A stretch of DNA of 64,000 bases from Chlorogloeopsis sp. ULAP01 (lineage in GTDB: Bacteria; Cyanobacteriota; Cyanobacteriia; Cyanobacteriales; Nostocaceae): the NCBI RefSeq assembly GCF_030381805.1, contig NZ_JAUDRH010000001.1, forward strand, positions 496,001 through 560,000, given 5' to 3'. A program made the translations under genes and the position numbers. Positions 36,266 through 44,308 of the stretch are shown here, piece by piece; the stretch's first letter is position 1, and each line of letters begins with the position of its first letter. The notes beneath the pieces are model-generated. The model had not been told where the DNA came from. It searched no databases and was given only the letters and a program-made list of their open reading frames with translations.

Positions 36266-36691
36266 TTAGGGGATAGGGAATTGTCGCACATCTATTTTAC
36301 CTGTGACGGCGTTGGTGATGAGGGCGGTGCGATATTCTTTTAATAGTTCTATGGCTTCTTTAATTTTGGCTTTTTGTTGGTCAATATTTTGAAGTTCTTT
36401 TTCTAAAAATTTAGTTATCTTTACTTGTTCATCTAGAGGAGGAATAACTGTAAATAAATTGCTTATTCTTTCAATATTTAGATTTAACTGTGTATTTAAA
36501 ACAGCCGTTGACAAAAATTGCTTCTTCATAGAACTAAAAAGATAGTAAAGAAAAAATATTTCTGTCATCTTTGATGGGAGAAAACCAACAATACTATCAG
36601 GAAAACAAGCATTAAAGGTTAAAATTGCCATATCTCCTATATTTGCGGCATAAGAAATTTGCTGATTTAAAATTAATTCTGTCTGCTCCAC
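36266..36691 (-). pseudogene. hsdS: Type I restriction specificity subunit (hsdS), C-terminal fragment
   Basis: A 141-codon frame with the end of a second target-recognition domain and the final conserved region: PPLDEQVKITKFLEKELQNI followed by LLKEYRTALITNAVTGKIDV, a signature of HsdS C-termini. An intact HsdS is about 400 residues, so roughly two thirds is missing. The sequence upstream is the 3' end of the UPF0175 gene, giving a clear recombination junction near 36692. Confidence 0.85.
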
Positions 36692-36694
36692 TTT

Positions 36695-36934
36695 TTAACG
36701 TAATTCCTCCAAAGTCTGCGAATCATCAAAAATAGAAATCCCCCATCTATTCATCATTTCAATCATTTCTAAACGAGAAATACCAAGGATTTTTGCTGCC
36801 CTGCCACTGGTAATTTCTCCTACCTCCAATAAAGCCATTACATACCCTTCCTTAGCTTTTTTTAAAGCTTTTTCTCGAATCTCATCCGAAAGCTGAATAC
36901 TTTCCAACTCTTCATCTGAAATTGTTAAAGCCAT
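36695..36934 (-). CDS. UPF0175-family small protein (antitoxin-like)
   Basis: A 79-residue protein with the UPF0175 pattern: ISDEELESIQLSDEIREKAL, then LLEVGEITSGRAAKILGISR, a helix-turn-helix-like stretch. Members are often paired with PIN toxins, but no toxin lies downstream; an hsdS fragment does. ATG 36934 gives the full family length. It may have been inserted in the old hsdM-hsdS interval. Confidence 0.82.
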   Translation of the reverse strand: MALTISDEELESIQLSDEIREKALKKAKEGYVMALLEVGEITSGRAAKILGISRLEMIEMMNRWGISIFDDSQTLEELR

Positions 36935-36972
36935 TGCTAAAATCTCCCGACTCTACATTTTTATTTTAGTTC

Positions 36973-37191
36973 TTAAACCACTTCCCCCAACATCGCCATA
37001 ATGTCCGCCTCCAAAGATTTAATATCATTTTTAGTAGGTTCTAGAACAGAATCTAAACGACGCAAGACAATTAGAGGCAACATCACCCGTCGGTACTGGG
37101 GTGGACGGTAAGGGCCTCTAAGTTTATCAGCAATGCTCCAGATAAAACCGACTAACTCTTGATTATTAGAATTTTCTGTATTTGTCAACAT
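36973..37191 (-). pseudogene. hsdM: Type I restriction methyltransferase (hsdM), internally deleted remnant
   Basis: The first ~52 residues match the HsdM N-terminus: LVGFIWSIADKLRGPYRPPQ and YRRVMLPLIVLRRLDSVLEP. The last ~15 (SLEADIMAMLGEVV) look like an HsdM C-terminal end rather than the normal continuation. So the whole SAM-binding core, about 400 residues, has probably been removed in frame. The methyltransferase cannot be active. Confidence 0.8.
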
Positions 37192-37274
37192 AGGAATTTT
37201 AAGTAACGAATTTAGTAGATTAATTTATTTACCAAAGAGTTATACCATTTCACTTTTTGAGTGATTCATATTCA

Positions 37275-37317
37275 ACCCCTCCCAACCTCCCCTTAGTAAG
37301 GGGAGGTTGGGAGGGGT
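37275..37317. repeat. Perfect 21-base palindrome
   Basis: ACCCCTCCCAACCTCCCC plus TTA (37275-37295) is exactly inverted at 37297-37317 around one G. It sits upstream of the hsdM remnant. Such long perfect hairpins of the CCTCCCC type recur in cyanobacterial intergenic DNA. Transcribed on either strand it would fold very stably. Confidence 0.85.
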
Positions 37318-37439
37318 ACATCCATATCAGCCTTTTCGTGAAATAGTATTAGCAACTATTTTTTACCTATACACAACCTTCTTGCCGAATCAAAGCTTGT
37401 TCTACTAAACTACGTGCGAATGCAAGAAGTCCAATAAAA

Positions 37440-37495
37440 TCCACACGCCAGGTGCTTTAACGGGGGAACCCGCAAGGGCGCACTGGCTCCCCTAC
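37440..37495. repeat. GC-rich dispersed repeat
   Basis: CACGCCAGGTGCTTTAACGG, then AACCCGCAAGGGCGCACTGG and CTCCCC: the same module as 4460-4510 and 15190-15225. It lies upstream of the helicase gene. Confidence 0.7.
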
Positions 37496-37563
37496 TAACC
37501 ACTTTCTTATCTAAAATCTAAAATCTTATAAGACGCTACTTTTAAATATCCAGTAAATATCCA

Positions 37564-39993
37564 GTGCCTCAAGAACCTACCCTCAAAGAATCTCTTCCAT
37601 CTGATTTGTCTTCCCTAAGGGAGACAGCTATATTAAATATTCGCAACAGCCTGCGTCCCGGACAACAACAAATGGCTGATTGGTACTCTGGGCAATTGGC
37701 TGTTTCTGCGGTTCCTGGTGCTGGTAAATCTACAGGGATGGCAGCAGCAGCAGCAATTGCGATCGCTCGTCAATATCAGCGTTCTGCTTTGGGCTTGTCT
37801 GAACGACGACGGCAATTGATAGTTGTTACCTTTACTCGCTCTGCCGCCGCTAATATTAAAGCCAAAATCCGCAAAAACCTCAAGGAATTATCTTTACCGC
37901 CCAGTGGGTTTGTTGTTTATACGTTGCACGGTTTGGCGTTGAATATTGCCAGTCGCCATCCCGATTTATCTGGCTTGCAGTTAGAAAATGTGACATTAAT
38001 TACTCCTACCCAAGGTCATCGCTTCATTCGTACTGCTGTAGAACAATGGATTGCTAGGCATCCAGAGCGTTATTCTCGCTTGATTGAAGGTATACAATTT
38101 GACGGCGAAGAAACAGAAAGATTGCGTCGCCAATCAGTACTGCGAACAGAAATCTTGCCGGATTTGGCAACTACGGTAATTCATGAGGCAAAAAGTTCTG
38201 GGTTGTTGCCGGAAGATTTGCTGCGGTTAAGCGAACAAACCACAGATGAGTATGGAATTTTAAGAGTTGCGGCGGGACTGTATGAACAATATCAAAACTT
38301 GATGCGATCGCGTGACTTTATTGACTACGATGACATGATTTTAGCTGCGCTGCGGGTACTAGAAAACGAAAGCGCTCGCAGAATTGAGCAAAATCAAGTT
38401 TTCGCCGTTTTTGAAGACGAAGCCCAAGACTCCAGCCCGCTACAAACCAAGCTATTAGAAATTCTTGCTACCGATGCCAACAACCCTAATCAACCACCAA
38501 ACCTAATCCGCGTCGGCGATCCCAACCAAGCGATTAACTCTACCTTCACCCCAGCCGATCCGATTTATTTCCGTCAATTCTGTGAAGACTGCAACATTCA
38601 AAACAGACTGGCAACAATGGATCAAGCCGGGCGCAGTAGCAAAATTATCATCGACGCTGCCAACTTTGTTTTGGAGTGGGTGAATAGCTTTTATGGAAAC
38701 GCAAAAGGACAGGGGGAATTAGGAGGACAAGGGGAGGACAGTCGTGTGCGGAGGTTCCCTCCGTTGAGCGAACTGTCCGTTGACAAGGAGAGGGGACACG
38801 GGGAAAAACTGCCCCCTCTTACCGCCTCCCCCTTCCGTCCCCAGAAAATCCGCCTCGTTGACTCCGATGATCCTCAAACCGATGCTAATCCCCAACCAGT
38901 AGGACGAGGACTGGAAATATACACTCCGCGTGATATTAATCACACCGTCGAGTTGCTTTCCCAAAGAGTTGTTCAGTTATTTGCCCAAGACGCAACAAGT
39001 ATTAGCGCGGCTATTTTAGTGCGAGAAAATCGCCAAGGCAGATGGTTGGCAGAAGCACTGACACCTATTTGCAAAGAGCATAAAATTACACTTTATGATG
39101 TAGGTGAACGCGATCGCCATTCCCACGTACCAGAAGAAATTTTGATATTACTGCAATTTTGCGATCGCCCTCATTCTCCCGACTATCTCAAAGCAGTTCT
39201 AGAAGTCTTCGTCGAACGGCAATTAATTCCCACTCAAGATCTTAACGCCCTTGCCTCTGTACCAGAAGACTTTTTGTATCCCGGCCCTTTGTCTGCGCCC
39301 CAGCCAGAACCAGCCCAAAAAGCTGCACGTTTGTGTCGAAGTTTACTTCGCGCTCGCTTGGAGTTGCCTTTGTATCAGTTAATTCCTTTCCTTGCCTTAA
39401 CGCTAAATTACGACCAAGCAGAACTAGCAACAGCTGACAAACTTGCAGAAAGAGTTAACCAGCAAATAGCTGGCAATACCTCAATGGGGACAATGTTGGG
39501 TGTCTTAAGTGAAATAGTTAGTTCCGAACGCTTTGAGCCTGTAGAAACAGAAGATTTAGAAGCTCGATATACGCGTCGCGGTCAGCTTACTATTATCACC
39601 ATGCACAAAGCCAAAGGGCTAGACTGGGATTACGTATTTCTCCCCTTCTTACATGAAAACTTGATACCTGGTAGATTTTGGGTTCCTCCCCAAAGCCAAT
39701 TTTTGGGCAGCTTTACCTTATCAGAAGTTGCCCGCGCCCAAATTCGCGCCAACCTCCATGGACAAGCAACTTTACCAGATATAACCCAAGCTTGGGAACA
39801 AGCAAAATACCTGAAAACTGCCGAGGAATATCGGTTACTTTACGTTGCAATGACACGGGCAAAGCGTTTGTTGTGGATGTCTGCCGCCCAGAAAGCACCG
39901 TTCACTTGGAGTAAACCAGAGAATTTACAATCTTCAGCACCTTGCCCTGTTTTTCCAGCATTGAAGCGTCAGTTTCCTGGAAGTGTGCAGTAG
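37564..39993 (+). CDS. UvrD/Rep-like superfamily 1 helicase with an internal insertion
   Basis: An 809-residue SF1A helicase, start GTG 37564. Walker A is AVPGAGKST (residues 49-57), motif Ia VVTFTRSAAANI, motif II FEDEAQD (about 284), a Q-rich motif III region RVGDPNQAINSTF, motif V ITIMHKAKGLDWD (about 680) and motif VI LLYVAMTRAKRLL. It should unwind DNA 3' to 5', probably in repair. About 48 residues (379-427) in the 2A/2B region look like translated repeat (contains ELGGQGEDSRVRRFPPLSEL). The wild-type-like motifs flanking it suggest the protein tolerates the insertion. It borders the defence graveyard, so an accessory role is possible. Confidence 0.88.
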   Translation: MPQEPTLKESLPSDLSSLRETAILNIRNSLRPGQQQMADWYSGQLAVSAVPGAGKSTGMAAAAAIAIARQYQRSALGLSERRRQLIVVTFTRSAAANIKAKIRKNLKELSLPPSGFVVYTLHGLALNIASRHPDLSGLQLENVTLITPTQGHRFIRTAVEQWIARHPERYSRLIEGIQFDGEETERLRRQSVLRTEILPDLATTVIHEAKSSGLLPEDLLRLSEQTTDEYGILRVAAGLYEQYQNLMRSRDFIDYDDMILAALRVLENESARRIEQNQVFAVFEDEAQDSSPLQTKLLEILATDANNPNQPPNLIRVGDPNQAINSTFTPADPIYFRQFCEDCNIQNRLATMDQAGRSSKIIIDAANFVLEWVNSFYGNAKGQGELGGQGEDSRVRRFPPLSELSVDKERGHGEKLPPLTASPFRPQKIRLVDSDDPQTDANPQPVGRGLEIYTPRDINHTVELLSQRVVQLFAQDATSISAAILVRENRQGRWLAEALTPICKEHKITLYDVGERDRHSHVPEEILILLQFCDRPHSPDYLKAVLEVFVERQLIPTQDLNALASVPEDFLYPGPLSAPQPEPAQKAARLCRSLLRARLELPLYQLIPFLALTLNYDQAELATADKLAERVNQQIAGNTSMGTMLGVLSEIVSSERFEPVETEDLEARYTRRGQLTIITMHKAKGLDWDYVFLPFLHENLIPGRFWVPPQSQFLGSFTLSEVARAQIRANLHGQATLPDITQAWEQAKYLKTAEEYRLLYVAMTRAKRLLWMSAAQKAPFTWSKPENLQSSAPCPVFPALKRQFPGSVQ
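38700..38845. repeat. Repeat-derived in-frame insertion in the helicase gene
   Basis: Contains GGACAGGGGGAATTAGGAGG, GGACAAGGGGAGGACAG, CGGAGGTTCCCTCCG (palindrome near 38750-38764), and GACAAGGAGAGGGGACACGG. The vocabulary is the same as the insertions at 10012 and 26064. Its length is compatible with the frame and it contains no stop in the coding frame. Confidence 0.75.
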
Positions 39994-39997
39994 TTGT

Positions 39998-40416
39998 CTA
40001 CATGATAAACAAGCTCGGCTCCACATGAAAAAACTCTCCTAGCTTTCGCGCTTGTTCTGGAGTTATCTTTTGTTATCCGTTTAAAATATGATTAACCACA
40101 TTCTCTGACCCTAAAACTACCTGTAAATCTTCTCTATTTCTGTCAGATTGTTCTAAAAGAAACAAGATCATAGAGTGAGGATTAATCTGCTCATCAGGCT
40201 GATAATATTCTTGTTCAAATTTTTCAATTAAAGTAATTAATAATTGATATAGTTCATTTTATTCAGGAGTGCGTTCCCGGTGCATTAAATCTTCTATAAT
40301 GGCTAAAGCTTGTTGATTTTCAGCTTCAGTTCTGATAATTTTAGGAAGATAAGCAATTAATAATTCTTTATATTTTTCTGGATTAAAAGTAAGGGTTATT
40401 TTTCCATTCTTATTTA
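39998..40416 (-). pseudogene. HigA-type antitoxin with two in-frame TAA codons
   Basis: One minus-strand frame reads LTFNPEKYKELLIAYLPKII, LYQLLITLIEKFEQEYYQ, LFLLEQSDRNREDLQVVLGS and ITPEQARKLGEFFHVEPSLF, a complete COG5499 (HigA-like, helix-turn-helix) antitoxin. It is interrupted by TAA at 40259-40261 (expected Glu/other) and 40073-40075 (expected Lys), each one substitution from a sense codon. No start codon is clear, and the partner toxin is absent: GrpB lies upstream instead. Confidence 0.85.
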
Positions 40417-40469
40417 CCTCTCAAAGTAAGGCTAGTTCCACTTTGCGGAATTAAAATATAAAACTTATG

Positions 40470-40994
40470 TTAATAAAAAAAGCGCCGTGCTTTCTCCATT
40501 ACAGCTTTTATATATTCACTCTTAGCCTCAGTATAAGCCTCACGATCTGTACGGAAACACGCCGCCAAATCTCTTTTTAGAGCTTCGTAGCGTTTCGCCT
40601 CATCCGAATGTATTCGTAAATAGTCACGAAATAACTTGCGCTGCCAAAATTCCCCATACGCCTCAACGATGTGAACATGATGAGTACGTTGTTTACCATA
40701 TGGCGGCATTCCTTTTACAAAAAACATCCTTGCTAGACAAGGATTGTCCCGCCAATAGACATATCCCAGTGCTTCCATTAAAGGAATGACTGCTTTTGCA
40801 TCTGCAAGAGTTTGCACTCCGATCATGATATCAATGATTGGTTTTGCAGCTAGTCCTGGCACTGCTGTGCTACCGATATGTTCAATTTCGACAACCAAAT
40901 CATCACCCAGCGCCTGCTGAAGACGCGCTGCCTCTTGTGCGAACATAGCTTGCCAGCGCGGCTCGTATTCAACAATGTCGATTTCGTCAGACAT
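40470..40994 (-). CDS. GrpB family (UPF0157) protein
   Basis: A 174-residue protein of the GrpB group, which has a nucleotidyltransferase-like fold of unknown substrate. Seen: IVEYEPRWQAMFAQEAARLQ at the N-terminus, the signature IEHIGSTAVPGLAAKPIIDI (about 38-57) and HHVHIVEAYGEFWQRKLFRD. Length is normal. It is divergent from rpmI-rplT with 85 bases between. Confidence 0.9.
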   Translation of the reverse strand: MSDEIDIVEYEPRWQAMFAQEAARLQQALGDDLVVEIEHIGSTAVPGLAAKPIIDIMIGVQTLADAKAVIPLMEALGYVYWRDNPCLARMFFVKGMPPYGKQRTHHVHIVEAYGEFWQRKLFRDYLRIHSDEAKRYEALKRDLAACFRTDREAYTEAKSEYIKAVMEKARRFFY

Positions 40995-41079
40995 CTTGTT
41001 TTCCCCAAGGTGCGATAAATCCCCAATCCAGATAAAAAACGTAGTAATATATTAGATTGTGTCGTTTTACAATCCATCC

Positions 41080-41277
41080 ATGCCTAAACTTAAAACTCGT
41101 AAAGCGGCGGCAAAGCGATTCCGCGCTACCGGCAGCGGCAAAATCGTGCGTCGTAAAGCTTTCAAAAACCACCTGCTCGAACACAAAACCTCTAATAAAA
41201 AGCGCAAGCTTTCCAAAATGGCAGTTGTTAACGAGCGCGATGAAGAAAATGTACGCTTGATGCTCCCTTATTTGTAA
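41080..41277 (+). CDS. rpmI: 50S ribosomal protein L35
   Basis: A 65-residue basic protein of the large ribosomal subunit: MPKLKTRKAAAKRFRATGSG at the start, then KIVRRKAFKNHLLEHKTSNK, and a V-x-x-MLPYL end. ATG 41080 gives the universal L35 N-terminus; a GTG upstream would add seven non-conserved residues. It is 24 bases before rplT, the usual pair; infC is not in front as it is in many bacteria. Confidence 0.98.
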   Translation: MPKLKTRKAAAKRFRATGSGKIVRRKAFKNHLLEHKTSNKKRKLSKMAVVNERDEENVRLMLPYL

Positions 41278-41301
41278 ATTTGTTTAGGAATTAATTAAGC
41301 T

Positions 41302-41658
41302 ATGACAAGGGTAAAACGCGGTAACGTTGCTCGCAAACGCCGCAAAAAGATTCTCAAACTCGCTAAAGGTTTTCGCGGTTCTCACTCATCTCTGTTTAGA
41401 ACTGCCAACCAACAAGTAATGAAAGCGCTGCGGAATGCTTATCGCGATCGCAAAAAACGCAAGCGTGACTTCCGCCGCCTTTGGATCACCCGTATCAATG
41501 CTGCTGTTCGCCAACATGGTATGAGTTACAGCCAATTCATCGGCAATCTCAAGAAAGCCAACATCCAACTTAATCGTAAAATGTTGGCTCAAATGGCAGT
41601 TCTCGATCCAAGTGGTTTCAGCAAAGTTGCTGAATTGGCAAGCCAAGCTAAATCATAA
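41302..41658 (+). CDS. rplT: 50S ribosomal protein L20
   Basis: A 118-residue protein with MTRVKRGNVARKRRKKILKL and the RNA-binding stretch DRKKRKRDFRRLWITRINAA. L20 binds 23S rRNA early in assembly and, in E. coli, represses its own operon. Length is standard. It is cotranscribed with rpmI. Confidence 0.98.
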   Translation: MTRVKRGNVARKRRKKILKLAKGFRGSHSSLFRTANQQVMKALRNAYRDRKKRKRDFRRLWITRINAAVRQHGMSYSQFIGNLKKANIQLNRKMLAQMAVLDPSGFSKVAELASQAKS

Positions 41659-41847
41659 AGAAGGATAAAGGTAGAAGGAGCGAGCATTGCAATGCACGCA
41701 CAACGCCTACAGATGGTGGAGACACGAGGAATACATCCTGTCTCTACCTCTATACAAACAAAGCCTGCTTTTACGAGCTATCATTAGTCTTTGTATTGCG
41801 GACTCAGTTTGTATTGCCGCGATATTCCATCGCTTGGTGTTTGAAAA

Positions 41848-42726
41848 ATGCGATGTACCCGCAATAGGATACTTGTTTTTCTGCTTACTTTTGCCTTTTG
41901 CCTTTTACCTTTTAATGTTTCCAGTACTGCCGCAGAACTGTCAGAAATTCAGCGGCGGGGCTATTTAACTGTTGCTGTTAAAGATAATTTGCCTCCACTG
42001 GGATTTAGAGATGCGGGCGGTAATCTACAAGGTTTAGAAATTGATTTAGCAAAAGCCTTGGCAAGTGATTTGCTCGGCAAGCCCAATGCTGTGAAATTGC
42101 AGCCTGTAGCAAATCGCGATCGCCTCTCAAAAGTATTAGACAATAAAGTTGACATTGCCATCGCTAGAGTTACCGCTACAGAGTCACGCGCTCGCTTAGT
42201 GAGTTTCAGTCTGCCTTATTACTTTGATGGAACCAGATTAATCACAAAAGATAGCTCTGTACAGCGATTAAGTAACTTGGCAAAGCAAAAGATTGCTGTT
42301 CTCGAACACTCCAGCACGATCGCCACAATCAGGTACTATGTGCCACAAGCAGAATTAGTGGGTGTGAAGTCTTATCACCAGGCGCGATCGCTCTTAGAAA
42401 GTAATGGAGCAATTGCTTTTGCTGCCGATGGTAGCGTCTTGAGTGGTTGGGTGCAACAATATCCTCAATATCGGCTGCTCTCTACCAAATTATCAACCGA
42501 ACCCTTATCTGTAGTTATGCCCAAGGGATTGCAGTACGATCCACTGCGACGAGAGATAAATAGCGCGATCGCTCGTTATTTAGAAGCAGGTTGGCTTCAG
42601 CAACGCGCTCAATATTGGGGTTTGCCATCGTCAGAGTTAAAAATTACGTCTGATGTGAATCAAAATGGCAAGCAAAAATCATATTATAGAAATCGACCAC
42701 AGATGGACACAGATAAACACAGATAA
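41848..42726 (+). CDS. Periplasmic solute-binding protein, family 3 (amino-acid type)
   Basis: A 292-residue protein. Residues 1-29 are a signal peptide (ILVFLLTFAFCLLPFNV core). The mature part has family 3 landmarks: GYLTVAVKDNLPPLGFRDAG, GLEIDLAKALASDLLG, and VDIAIARVTATESRA. Ligand residues are not decisive; amino acid uptake or sensing is likely, but no permease is near. Two oddities: the signal-peptide core is encoded by TTTTGCC heptamers (41889-41909), and the last ~8 codons (MDTDKHR, stop) are within a dispersed repeat. The real C-terminus may once have ended earlier. Confidence 0.85.
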   Translation: MRCTRNRILVFLLTFAFCLLPFNVSSTAAELSEIQRRGYLTVAVKDNLPPLGFRDAGGNLQGLEIDLAKALASDLLGKPNAVKLQPVANRDRLSKVLDNKVDIAIARVTATESRARLVSFSLPYYFDGTRLITKDSSVQRLSNLAKQKIAVLEHSSTIATIRYYVPQAELVGVKSYHQARSLLESNGAIAFAADGSVLSGWVQQYPQYRLLSTKLSTEPLSVVMPKGLQYDPLRREINSAIARYLEAGWLQQRAQYWGLPSSELKITSDVNQNGKQKSYYRNRPQMDTDKHR

Positions 42727-42760
42727 TTTATCCGTGTGCATCTGTGTTTATCGGTGTTCG
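42698..42760. repeat. Dispersed repeat with 13-base inverted repeat, overlapping a gene end
   Basis: GATAAACACAGAT (42712-42724) is exactly inverted as ATCTGTGTTTATC (42740-42752), preceded by the direct copy GATGGACACAGATAAAC. The TAA stop of the solute-binding protein lies inside it, so the hairpin may also terminate transcription. Confidence 0.8.
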
Positions 42761-42889
42761 TTATCATCTAAAAATTGGATTTCGCAATCAATCGATTCTT
42801 TGCTGCGACTCAAGGTGAGTTCGGCTAATTCACATTAGACGCACATTAGGAGTTAGTAGAGCAGCCAGTGTGTTGCGAGGATTTCCCCT

Positions 42890-43603
42890 ATGAATTCACA
42901 AAAAGTTGCGATTATTACGGCTGCAAGTCGGAGCATCGGAGCAGGTTGTGCGCGAGAGTTAGCTGTACGGGGCTACAAGGTTTCACTCTTGGCACGAAGT
43001 GAAAGTGTATTTGAGTTAGCTTCAGAGTTAGGCGGTATAGCTACTCAGGGTTCCATTACAAATTTCCAAGATTTGCAGCAATTAGTAGAGACAACACTAG
43101 CAAAATTCGGTCGCATTGATGCAGTAGTAAATAGTTTTGGAGATCCACCCCGCCCAGATTTACTGTCAATTTCCGATGAAATGTGGATAGAGAATTTTGA
43201 AATGCTGTTCTTGAGCGTTGTTCGGATCGCAAGGCTGGTTACAGAACCAATGCGCCAACAAGGGGGCGGGGTGATTGTTAATATCTCTGCATCTGATTCT
43301 CATGAGCCAGCATTAGGAACACCATTTAGTGGCACACTCCGCGCTGCGATGGAAGGATTTACAAAACTATATGCCAAGCGTTACAAAGCCGATAGAATTC
43401 GGATGATTTCTGTGGCTCCCTTCTTTGTGGCAGACAGCCTCGAAGAACTTGAAGGATGGAATGTGCCAACCGACATGATGTTTAATCGCCCTGCAACCTA
43501 TGCTGAGTTTGCTAAAATAGTTGCTTTTTTGATTTCTGACGATGCGAAATTCATTACGGGTACAACTCTCAAAGTTGATGAGGCATATTCAGCAGGTATT
43601 TAG
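42890..43603 (+). CDS. Divergent short-chain dehydrogenase/reductase
   Basis: A 237-residue SDR fold. The nucleotide-binding start VAIITAASRSIGAGCARELA is present, as is the N-x-x-G region (AVVNSFGDPP) and NISASDSHEP at the catalytic Ser strand. But the Y-x-x-x-K catalytic pair is absent: the segment reads GTPFSGTLRAAMEGFTKLYA, with Ser and Arg where Tyr and Lys are expected. The C-terminal LISDDAKFITGTTLKVDEAY is classical. It may be a non-catalytic or altered-chemistry SDR. It stands alone. Confidence 0.85.
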   Translation: MNSQKVAIITAASRSIGAGCARELAVRGYKVSLLARSESVFELASELGGIATQGSITNFQDLQQLVETTLAKFGRIDAVVNSFGDPPRPDLLSISDEMWIENFEMLFLSVVRIARLVTEPMRQQGGGVIVNISASDSHEPALGTPFSGTLRAAMEGFTKLYAKRYKADRIRMISVAPFFVADSLEELEGWNVPTDMMFNRPATYAEFAKIVAFLISDDAKFITGTTLKVDEAYSAGI

Positions 43604-43733
43604 CTCTATAGAAAAATCGAATATATATGAAGCAAAGTGAAGCTGTGCTTAGAGAAACAGTTGTGAAGCACTCCAAGCAATCTCGTGAACATTACCTGAT
43701 AATAATATAGAGAAGAGATTTTTAATAAAGGCA

Positions 43734-44258
43734 ATGGATAGTAATTTAGCGGTTATTTATCTCTCAATTTTGGTGGGTTTGCTCTTATTCACCTTTATCA
43801 ATGTTTTTCGTCAGATTTTCAAAACTCGCAAGCTAGAAAGCTCTTTTTCAAAGTTGCGAAAAAAACTGACAAAAGAACAGGGTACGGCTCAAGAGTATTA
43901 CGAATTGGGTAGTATCTATACTGAAAAAAAAGTTTACTCTCAGGCTATAACCCTTTTTCAAAAAGCTCTCAAAGCTGCGGAAGAAGAGGGAGAAGAAAAT
44001 ATCGCTGCCATTTACAATGGGCTGGGTTACGCTTACTTTGCTCAAGAACAGTATGATTTAGCAATTCGTAATTACAAAGAAGCACTGAAAGCCAAACCTG
44101 ATTATGTAACAGCACTGAATAATATTGCTCATGCCTACGAGAAGAAAAAATTAAACGTTCAGGCATTGCAAAGTTACGAAGAAGCACTTAAATACGATCC
44201 AAAAAACTCCACAGCCAAACGTCGGGCTGAATCTTTGCGTCGCTTGGTGTCTGCATAA
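43734..44258 (+). CDS. ycf37: Ycf37-like TPR protein, photosystem I assembly
   Basis: A 174-residue protein with one N-terminal membrane helix (about 5-25) and three TPR units (about 59-92, 96-129 and 130-163), including AAIYNGLGYAYFAQEQYDLA and NNIAHAYEKKKLNVQALQSY. Size and layout match Ycf37 of cyanobacteria and algal plastids (about 173 residues), which helps photosystem I assembly or stability. Other single-helix TPR proteins have similar layout, so the name rests on overall pattern. A terminator follows directly. Confidence 0.72.
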   Translation: MDSNLAVIYLSILVGLLLFTFINVFRQIFKTRKLESSFSKLRKKLTKEQGTAQEYYELGSIYTEKKVYSQAITLFQKALKAAEEEGEENIAAIYNGLGYAYFAQEQYDLAIRNYKEALKAKPDYVTALNNIAHAYEKKKLNVQALQSYEEALKYDPKNSTAKRRAESLRRLVSA

Positions 44259-44264
44259 ACTTAG

Positions 44265-44308
44265 AACCCCTCCCGCAACCAAAGGAGTGCTTAGGGATGG
44301 GGTTTTTT
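44265..44308 (+). terminator. Intrinsic terminator after the Ycf37-like gene
   Basis: AACCCCTCCC (44265-44274) pairs with GGGATGGGGTT (44294-44304) with one bulge and is followed by TTTT. It lies six bases after the stop codon. The arm sequence is also a dispersed-repeat motif. Confidence 0.7.

Noticed and set aside
41687..41968. 93-codon open frame before the solute-binding protein
   Set aside because: Overlaps the better supported signal peptide frame starting at 41848 and includes repeat sequence at its start.
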